From positions 1 to 38,332 of the forward strand of contig MU119609.1 in NCBI GenBank assembly GCA_014904845.1: a DNA stretch of 38,332 bases, in the 5' to 3' direction. The notes beneath the pieces are model-generated. The model made no database searches and was not told the DNA's origin. It was given only the letters and a program-made list of their open reading frames with translations. The translations under genes were made by a program, and so were the position numbers. Positions 29,263 through 38,332 of the stretch are shown piece by piece. Position 1 is the first letter of the stretch; the number at the start of each line of letters is the position of its first letter. The stretch is from Acephala macrosclerotiorum. Taxonomy: Eukaryota; Ascomycota; Leotiomycetes; Helotiales; Mollisiaceae.

Positions 29263-31977
29263 ATGGGAAGGTCAATCGATGCCGATTTTGTGCTTAGGTT
29301 CAGGTACGACAATAAAGGTGCGTGGTAGTTGTTCCAGGCTTCAGCCCTACGAGACGGACCGCGAGAATGACCCCTTAAATCTTGGCACTGAAAATGTCCC
29401 TCATTCGTAGGTATAACCAAATCCGAAGCTCGATTCGAGAAGCTCGTCGAGGCCCTCCACGATGTCGGTTTGAGTGTTGAAGCTCGAGATGGTGATAATG
29501 ACTCGATCATACTGTTTGTGAAGCTTGAGGAGCAGGATCTGGTGGATGCGGTCTACAATTCGAGGTTCTCTTGACCGACACATGGTTTTTGGCGGAGAGA
29601 TGTGCTAAGGACTCTAAATAGGGTCCGAGATTGGCTTTATGGTGTCTGCCATACGGCTCCGGAGCAAGACGCCCAGGCTATGCTCGATTCGACGGTGTTG
29701 ACACAAGCTGAGCGGCTGCGGATTGTCTATAACCTCATCGCGCGGTCTTGCGACAAAGGTGGGGCCGGAATCACTCCCAATAGTGGTGATTGGAAATGCG
29801 TAGATGCTATCCTGCCGTTGCATGACCAGGAGTTCAATAAAAGATGGCTGAAGGAATGGAGCACGAAGTACTTTCTAAGTGTTGAGGAGTTGACGAAGAT
29901 TCGGGATCATTATGGAGAGAAGGCAAGTCTGCGAGCTCCAAATACCGCCAGACACGAGCTAACTCCTTTCAAGATCGCCTTCTACTTCGCTTTCCTCCAA
30001 TCCTACTTCACCTTCCTCCTCGCTCCAGCTATCGTCGGATCGATTGCATACTTCCTCTTCCCATCATTCTCGATCTTCTTCGGCATGATAACTTGTCTCT
30101 GGTCGACCGTCTTTGTGGAATACTGGACACTCCAAGAGGTCGACCTGGCCGTGCAGTGGAAAGTGCATGGGGTCTCATCTATACAACACGTCAGACCAGA
30201 ATTCCAGCCAGACGGCGAAACGGAAGATATCATCACAGGAGACAAAGTGAAGGTCTTCTCACCGTACAAGCGGTTAGCCAGGCAAGCACTTCAAGTCCCC
30301 TTTGCTCTTGTAGCAGGATTTGCTCTTGGACTTTTGATCACACTCTGTTTTGGCATCGAAATTTTCATATCTGAAGTCTACGATGGTCCATTCAAACGAA
30401 TCCTGGTAAGATTGTGTTGTCTCCTAGCCCGTCTCCCACCATGCAGGAAAAGCAACACACCAATGTCCCGATACTGGGAGTACTTTGTAAAGTCTCACAC
30501 CCTCGAAGAGCACTTCCAAAAGGTAGAAGCTCGAGGGGTCGTTCGACTTGATTCCCGGATACAACAAGTCCATTTGGACCAGTTCAGAGTCCTGATGTGC
30601 TCAGGACTCTGGTACTTCGGCGTGTCGCTTTTTTCGAACAAGGCGAGCCCATGAAGTGAGTATTGACATGAGGAACAGGTTTATCTCCCAACGGGCCTCC
30701 TCGCCACTCTCGAGCCCAACTTGACAGGCATATTGGAAAAGTTCGCAAGCAGACTTACCGACTACGAGAACTACCCTACCGCGGATTCTCACGAAGCAGC
30801 TGAGATTCAGAAGACATTTCTCTTCAATCTGATCACTGGCTACCTTCCTGTCTTTCTTACCGCCTTCGTGTATATCCCCTTTGGTCCATTCATGGCTCCA
30901 TACCTCGACGTTGTTGACCTACTCGCCCATAAATACGTGAACGATCCTCTCAAACCTACGCAACCATCCATGTCATTCCAGATTGACCGTTGGCGTCTTC
31001 AACAAGAGGTCATATACTTCGGCATTACGGCGCAGATTATTGACCAATTCTTTGAGGTGGTGGTTCCATACGTGAAGCATAAATGGGCAAGCTATAGGAA
31101 GTCTCAATCGACCAAATATGCTGCGAATAAGTCAATGCATATAGTCAACGACCCGATGTACGAATCAGCATTTCTCACGAGAGTTAGAAATGAGATTGAG
31201 CTAGAGGAGTACGACGTTAACACGGATTTGAGAGAAATGTGTATGCAGGTCAGTTGTTCCAGACGAGAACCAATGTGCCTCACTTTTCGGTACTTGCCAT
31301 CACTCTAACACAGCGCACAGTTCGGCTACTTGACAAACTTCTCCATCGTCTGGCCACTCACTCCTCTCTGCTTCCTAATCAATAATTGGATCGAGCTCCG
31401 CTCCGATGCAGTAAAGATCTGCTATGACATGCGGCGTCCCGTACCCCACCGCTCCGACACCATCGGCCCCTGGCTCTCAAATCTCGGCTTCCTCACTGGA
31501 CTGGGAAGCATCAACACCGCCGCTCTCATCTTCCTCTTCTCTGGAGATAACGACTCAGAGGCCGTGATGAACAAGATCAGGAGTTGGGGATTCCTGGCGA
31601 CTATCATCTTCAGTGAGCAACTTTACTTCGGGCTCAGAAGCTTCGTGAGATATGGAGTCATGCAATTGGAGAGTAAAGGCCTGCTCCAAGAGAGAAGAGC
31701 ACAATTCTTAGCGAGGAAGGAGTTCCTTGATGAGACTCTGAAGGCGACAGGGAAACGATTGCACGAAGGGTCAAAAACACTCCCTCGAGTTCGATCGAAT
31801 GGCAAGAAACGAGGCAGCGGAGTGCCGAAACTATCTGAGTGCTCTGACTCGAGAGGTTTAGACGCTTCGCTTGATAGGCGGAAGGGCCTTGAGCAGGCTC
31901 TCAACATGGGGCTTGATATTATGAGGCAGCAAGCTCCTGATGTTGGGGTAAAGCGGCGAACTACTGCGTTCTTTTGA
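29263..31977 (+). CDS. TMEM16/anoctamin family protein (Ist2-like), calcium site complete
   Basis: Five exons: 29263-29317, 29411-29564, 29622-30621, 30679-31248 and 31321-31977. Matching phases give 811 residues. The ferredoxin-like cytosolic domain starts SIDADFVLRFRYDNK and includes EARFEKLVEALHDVGLSVEA. Membrane segments begin at ITPFKIAFYFAFLQSYFTFL and include WSTVFVEYWTLQEVDLAVQW and GIEIFISEVYDGPFK. All five acidic residues of the TMEM16 calcium site can be placed: Glu529 (QFFEVVVP, TM6), Asp586 and Glu589 (TDLREMCMQFGY, TM7), Glu618 and Asp622 (NNWIELRSD, TM8). Fungal homologues are calcium-activated phospholipid scramblases or ER-plasma-membrane tethers; scramblase activity is inferred. 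The donor GTGTCG at 30622 is weak, but the stronger-looking GTGAGT downstream would leave a 23-nt intron and breaks the frame. Intact between decayed neighbours. Confidence 0.92.
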
Positions 31978-32311
31978 TTTACTAGAACATGGACTTGCTG
32001 CAGTCAAATTACACCCTACCTGTTTAGCACAGCAGAGGCTCAGTCCATGCTAATAAGTTGATTGTGATACATGCACGAGTTTCCTGAGGACTTTGTTGCA
32101 CATTACAGCGTGTTAATGGGCTATTAAATTGTGTTCATCATATAAATTGCAAGTGTCATTTCTCTGCTGTTGTCATATCGTAGCGCTGGACCCCAAGCAG
32201 AGATACGATTCCTTCGCTAATTCCGGATTTGCAAGTCCCCACACTATCAACAATGCGCGCCGACATTCTCTGCCAAAGAAGTTATACTTTACAAATGTCT
32301 TCTATACGTAT
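31978..32311. other. Convergent 3' region between anoctamin and HET genes
   Basis: 334 bases with no coding signal, presumably the 3' UTRs and terminators of both convergent genes. No poly(A) signal can be assigned with confidence. Confidence 0.45.
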
Positions 32312-34103
32312 TCAAATGACGTGAACAGTGGACGCCGAACCCCAGTGGTAGTCTCTGAACATTCTGCGTCCTTTTCCCGTCGACATGGCTGACTCGCTAT
32401 AGAACCCCACTCTTCTGAACAGATTCTCAGCTATGTTGATAGGAGTCAAGACGATTCCGAGGTCCTTCAAGTCCACGCAGTCGTTATCTTCATGCTGGAA
32501 GCGAGCAACAAGGAGACAATACAAGGGTATTTGATCGTTCTGTGGCAGAGGAAGATCAGGAGTAAAGTCCCCTCTACTCTCCTCAAACTGATCGCCTTTA
32601 TGATGGGGGTATAGATAGTCCACTGGAGAATCTTTTTCCCGGCCGAAATAAGACACAGCGCGGCAGTGGCAAAGGCTCCCTATAAGTGTAATAGCATATT
32701 TTGATGCGGTACCCATTTGCTGATCATACTGGACATGACTGAATGGTGTGGCCTCTGGAATCTTGATCACTCTTGCCATCTTAGTCTCTTGCATGAAGCC
32801 GCTCAGCCGCAGCCATTCGTTAGATACCTTTGCTCCATGCACAGATGCCCATGCCCAGCTGGGTGCGATCGCCAGATTCTGAGACCAGGAGATGGGTCTC
32901 CCTAAGCCTCCATCAGTTGCTTTCCACATCAACTCTGTATCGAAGAAATCTAGCCATAACTATGAACTTTTGTTAGTCATCTTTTCACACTGCGGTCGAG
33001 AGCTTGGCTTACACCAAACGATGCAATTATGTTCCGGTGACGCTGCACGAGACCAGCGATCCCGGCAATTGCTACCAATTTGTCTGCTTTATGAGTTAAG
33101 TCGGTCTTTGAATAAGCGTTGACGACTTGGTGCCAAGCTTTCCGGAATTTCTTCGCATCGCTCCCATACCGATCAAGAGAACCTAGAGATAGAGCTTCAA
33201 GCTCTAAGTAAATACTCTTCACATTGGGAGCATCCAGAACGCTTCTATGATTTCCGTCGTAAAAAGGGGACTACCAGCAGGGACTTCAGAGCTCAAGATG
33301 CCTGGCAGATCCTGGGTTTCGTTTTAAGTATAGAGAAGTAAAAAAAGAGACTCACTCCACAAGAAGTCAAACCCGAGTCTCCGAGAAATGATCACTGCGT
33401 CACGAAAAGTCTTAGGCAGCACCTCTACTGCTATAGATTTTTCGAAATCCTCTACATTGCTTCTGCGGAGAACAAACTCTTGACAGCCTCCCCAAGAATA
33501 ACTAAGCGTCGCATATTGAGCTTGACCGATGTCAGTTCCTGGAGCAAGTCGGATGTATCCCTTCTCAAAGTCCCTCAGATCCAAGATCCGGGTTGGTTTA
33601 GATGAAACTTTGCGGGAATTGCATGCCGTGTGACATTCTATGCATTGCTGCAGCCACGATCGAATCATAACCAGATTCACGTTTGAGGCAGGATACTTTG
33701 TCCACCTGCAATGGCCGTGTTCTTTGGTAGCATCCCAATTCACTTTAGAACTGGGAGACGAGGTTATGATGCATTTCTCGCAAGCTTTGCAATCACTTGT
33801 CCACTCATTGCTCAAGCTTTGAATCAAGAGCCCCGCCGGCGTGACCTCGTGATCTTGATTTTTGGGGCGATCGTCATCACCTTCGTCGCTATACTTGTAG
33901 TCATCCTCAATATAAGGATAGCCACGGTGAAGAGTAAGGTTGAACGCCGCCACAGCACCACTATAGTACGAGTACAAAGTGAGCTTAGTATAGATCCAGC
34001 TCTCGCGTGTATCTTTTCTCCTTTTCGTATCGAGTTTTGTCTGCCTCTCTGCTTCGTCTATTAACCGAGATCCCGTGACAGTGCACCACCCTAGCAAAAG
34101 CAT
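32312..34103 (-). CDS. HET-domain protein lacking the central HET core
   Basis: Predicted minus-strand exons are 34103-33356, 33203-33013 and 32959-32312 (528 residues in phase). N-terminally there is a Cys-rich region (CKACEKC), then IRSWLQQCIECHTACNS, as usual ahead of HET domains. HET motif 1 is QAQYATLSYSWGG. Motif 2 begins VLPKTFRDAVIISRRLGFDF and ends at LW, where homologues continue IDSLCIIQD. Nothing resembling the rest of motif 2 or motif 3 follows. The protein resumes in the post-HET region (KAWHQVVNAYSKTDLTHKAD, then KLVAIAGIAG) and ends with the C-terminal WSQNLAIAPSWAWASVHG type. About 150 residues are missing. The second exon border is uncertain. HET proteins trigger cell death after non-self recognition; this one probably cannot. 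Its ATG abuts the AT-rich block. Confidence 0.72.
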
Positions 34104-37100
34104 CAAAAAAAAATGCGTAAATTTACCCCACTATTATCACTTTAATTATAGGTAGAATCGATAAATTAGCACTTGTAATCTCTGCAATAGAAGCAATTAA
34201 AAGCAAAAAACTTAATTATATTAAAAAAATAAATAGAGAGTTTAAAATTTATTATATAATTATTATTAAAAAATTAAAAAGTATTATTAAAATTAGACGA
34301 AAAATTTAATCATTTTATTATTAAATTTTTATTAACGAGTAAAAAAAACTTTTAATTATTTAAATTAATAAATTTATAAATCGAAAAATACTTTTTATTA
34401 ATTAAATAATTAAAAACTTTATAAAAAAAATAAAAAAAATAATAATTAAAAAGAATTAAATCGAACAATTTATTTAGTATTATAAGTTTAAATTTAAAAG
34501 TATTTATTTACAAAATATCGACAATTTGCGCTTTTTTATAGAGTAAATAAAAATATTTATAATATTTTTTATATTAATAAAATTTTTATTTATATTTGTT
34601 TTAATTTATTTAGTATTTTAATAATTGATATAATTAAAATGTTTAATTAGTTCAAATTATCGAAAAATATTATATTACGATAAAGAATTTTTATAATTTT
34701 AACGAAAAAAGATTTTTTATTAATATAATACGTACAATAAAAAGAATTATAATTTTGAAAATATATAAATTTAATCGTATTATTAAAAATAAATAAAATA
34801 AAAATAAAGAGTTTATATTTTTATTCGTTTATATATTTATTATTAATCGAGTAATATTTCTATTTTTTATATATTAAAATAAATTAAACGATTTATAGAA
34901 TATTTAAATGTAAAATATAAATTTAAATAATAAAATATTTTTTATTATTTTGAATATATTGGAAAAGTAATATATATAGTGAAAAATGATTTATTTTATA
35001 AGATTACGATATGAGAATTAGATTCGATAAATTATATTAAATTAAATTAAATTGTATTATTTGATTTCGAGTTTTTTTACATAATAAAATACTTTTTTTT
35101 GAAGATTTCTTATGTTTTTATAAGATTAAAAAAATCTTATAAAATTTTTATTTATTTTTATTTTATTTGAAATTTGAAATAATTGTAAATTTATAGTTAT
35201 ATTTTTTGTTTTTTTTGTAAAAACAAAAAATATTTCGCGTATATAATTTATATTGTAAAAAAAAATTTGAAAAATATTATTTTAATTTTCTTTTTTCAAT
35301 AATTTTAATATTAGTTTTTTATTTTCATAATCGTAAAATTTTTATTTTTCAATTAATTTTTTGTCGTTTTATTAACAATTTTCGTACTTTTTTTTGTATT
35401 AATTTATTAATAAAATTCTAAAAAATTTGAAAAAAAAATAATGAATTTTAATATTAATATAATAATAAAACGTGTAAAATTTATTGATATTAAATATATT
35501 TAGTATTTATATAATGTAATCGAATTCTATTAAAACGTTCGAAAACAAATTACGAAATATTAAAATCTTAATCTAATATCAATAATTTCATTTTGTTTGC
35601 TTTTTTTCAAAAGAAATATTTTTTTATTTATATAATTAAACAGAGTAAACGTAAGATTAAAAAGTGGACATTAGAGTAATTATTACTAAAAGTAATAAAA
35701 GTTATAATTCAAATTATTTAATCGATCGTTTAAACGATTATATAATTAAATCGATATTAGTAATTTTTTTTTTAAAAAAAAACACTTTTTTCAATTCGTA
35801 AATTAAATACAAAAAAAAGTACTACTACGATTATTAATACGTTATTTTACTATTAAATACTAAAAAAAAATCTAATCGTAAATTAATTATTATTACGTAT
35901 TGTAATATTTGATCGATTAAATTAAATTTAAAATTTTTTTTTTAAATTCGATATTTATAATTTTCGAATTAATCGAAAGTTTTATTTTTAAAAATATTGA
36001 AAATATTAAAAAATATTAAGAAATATTAAAATAATAATTATATATTTTTTTTTTAATACTATTTTTTTTAATAATTACTTTTTTTATTATTTTCGTTTTC
36101 GTCGATTAATTTTTAAATTTCGAGACGTTATATTTATTTTTATATTTTAATATTAAAACGATTAATATTAACGAGCGATTTAAATATTTTATTAATATTA
36201 AATTTAATTATAATATTAATTGAATTACTATTTTTAGTAATTTATCGAATTTTCGAGAGTTTTTTGCGTTTATACGATTATTTAATAATTATAATATCGA
36301 TTATAAAACGCTTTTTTTTAATAGTATCGAATTTGATTATATACTTATAAAAAAAAAAAAATCGATACAAATAATCACGAGAATTAAATTCAATTTAAAT
36401 CGTTTTATAATAAAATCAAAAGTAATAAAAATCGAGATTTTTATATCGATTTTTATTGTTATTACGTATAATTCAAAAATTAAAATAATACAAATAATTT
36501 TTTTGTATTTCGTTGAATTTTAATAAAATAAATTGTTTTGTAAATCGAATTATTTATTACTATAAATCTTATTATTAAAAACGATAATATATTCGATTTA
36601 CAAATTGAGATTTTTATTTATAGTAAAAAAATCGTTTACAAAAATGAAAAATTTTATTGAATATAAATTTAAATAAAAAAATCGAAATTTACGATTGAAA
36701 TTATTTATTTGCTATTGTAATCGCTTATTTAACGTTATAATTTGCTTTTTTTCGAGATATTAGTATTGAATTACTATCGATATATTGTACGTAGTTTTCG
36801 ATTAATAAATAAAATTGATATATATTTCTCGAGTATATTACTCGAAATACGTTTATTTATAGAAATTCGATTTTAAATCAATTAAATTTAAACGCTTATT
36901 TTATTTTTTTTACGAAAATACAATTTTATTTTCAATTTTATTTATTATTAATTTATATTCGTTAAATAATAAAAAAGTATTTAATGTAAAAAATTTTATA
37001 GATTTAATTAATAGTTTGATTTTTTACAATTTAAAGTTTTTTAATTCTATAAAAATTTAATTTTTTAAAATAAATATATTATCGATTTATATATTAATTA

Positions 37101-38332
37101 TTTCGAATAAAATATAATTACTTTTCGTAATAAGTAAACAAAAATCGAAAATTAAAAATTCTATTAAAAATTTGTTTTTATAGTAAATATTATACGTTTT
37201 ATATTAATATATTCTTATTTTTAAAACTTCGTGAAAAAATTTAATTACTTTGAAAACAATATTCAATAAAAATTTAATAAAAATAATACGTACTAATAAA
37301 ATTATTAATTACACGTATATTTAAATAATATTTTTCAAATAAAAATTGATTTTTTTGAATTTAAAAAATAGAATTAAAACGATAATAATTCGTTAATTAA
37401 CGTATTAAATAATCGAAAATTGAATTAATATTGTTTTTTTGCTTTTATTATTAAATACTTAGATTATAAAACGAGATTTCTCGTATAAAATTACCGTTTT
37501 TATATTTTTGATTTTATTTATTAATTTTGAATCGAAAATTCGTTGATTATTAATTTTTTTCGAATTATTGAAAATTAATTCAAAAATTTTTTTTACGATT
37601 AATTTATCAATTTTTTTTTTACGAAAAATTGTAAACGAATTATTTAAAATAATAATAATTTTTTTTACGCAAAAATTTATAAATAATTATTTATTTTTAA
37701 TTTTTTTTTCGATCAAATAAACTTTAAAAATTTTTATATTTATACAAATTATTATATAAATATATTTATTGAAATTAAAAACGTAAAAAAAATTTTTTAT
37801 TATAATTTAAAATAAATATAAATTTTTTTTTAAAATATATAAAAATTTAATTTTAAATTTAAATTTTTTAATAAATTTTTTTTTAATAAATAATTTTTTA
37901 ATTATTTTTTAAATTATTTGAAATTTTAATAAAATAATTTTATTGTAATATTATAAAAGTTTTTTTAGTTTATTTAATAATTGTAATTAATATATTTATT
38001 TATTTATTATCAAAAATATATTATAAAAAAACAATAAAATACAAAGTAAAAAAATTCAATCGTAAATTAATTCGTTTTAATCAATAAATTAAATTTATTC
38101 GAAATAATTTGTAATTCGTAAATTAATCAATCAATTAATTAAAATAAAAATAAAAAAAATTATTAATTAATTTATAATAAATAAAAACTTTTTATATATT
38201 AAAAATCACGTAATTAATACTATTCTCAAAATTAATTATTTATAAAAATTTTTGAAAAAAAAATATATAATTTTATTACAATCGTTTTTTTATATAACGA
38301 ATTCGTTTCAAGTCTCAAAAAAAAAAACTAAA
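34104..38332. repeat. Extreme AT-rich block, RIP-like, no genes
   Basis: From about 34,110 to the window end the sequence is almost entirely A and T, with many homopolymer runs. The few remaining C and G bases sit largely in CG dinucleotides, while CA and TG are scarce. That is the signature expected when repeat-induced point mutation has converted CA to TA on both strands of a former repeat. No open frame of meaningful length exists on either strand, and the original element cannot be identified. The first 100 bases are a transition zone. The block continues off the right edge. Confidence 0.85.

Noticed and set aside
30622..30678. Frameshift in the anoctamin gene near the T run at 30630
   Set aside because: The whole stretch is a 57-nt intron (GTGTCG to ACAG) whose removal keeps phase 0.
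34104..38332. Mitochondrial DNA insertion as the cause of the AT-rich block
   Set aside because: No mitochondrial gene or tRNA-like sequence is visible, and the CG-retaining composition fits RIP better.

Overview
The window looks like nuclear DNA of a filamentous ascomycete (Pezizomycotina). Genes lie singly on both strands. Introns are short (about 47-165 nt) with GT...CTAAC/CTGAC...AG signals. The gene content is typical of these fungi: an Hsp70-like (HSPA12-type) protein, a HET-domain protein, a TMEM16/Ist2-type anoctamin, an SGNH hydrolase, a C2H2 finger protein and several orphan membrane families. Leotiomycetes is my best guess, from recollection of similar family combinations, and I could not test it.

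Layout. A gene-bearing island of ordinary base composition (about 240-34,100) lies between two very AT-rich ends. The left end is an (ATT)31 microsatellite plus AT-rich DNA. The right end (34,104-38,332) is a 4.2-kb block of nearly pure A/T in which the remaining cytosines are mostly in CG, as expected of repeat-induced point mutation (RIP). From 0.5 to 6.4 kb two paralogous genes with an identically placed intron flank an eight-exon Hsp70-like gene. From 7 to 10.3 kb a C2H2 zinc-finger gene (-) and a helical, HeLo-like gene (+) share a divergent promoter. From 12.4 to 16.4 kb come an orphan membrane protein, a broken SAM methyltransferase and an SGNH hydrolase. From 16.8 to 20.3 kb is a graveyard of decayed genes. 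From 20.5 to 23.4 kb are a fucosyltransferase-like protein and a small membrane protein. From 24 to 28.4 kb are more decayed genes and one disordered small protein. From 29.3 to 32 kb is an intact anoctamin with a complete calcium site. From 32.3 to 34.1 kb is a HET gene that has lost the middle of its HET domain and whose ATG sits at the edge of the AT-rich block.

The most notable pattern is that intact genes alternate with genes broken mainly by in-frame stops (TAG, TAA, TGA) in otherwise continuous reading frames. These fit C-to-T changes at CAG, CAA or CGA codons (or TGG to TGA), as if RIP-type mutation had reached this island without turning it AT-rich. No RNA genes, CRISPR arrays, recognisable transposase genes or biosynthetic clusters were seen. 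The intact genes do not form an obvious common pathway, so the window reads as an accessory two-speed compartment rather than one system. Exon coordinates are my own splice predictions and have not been tested against transcripts.
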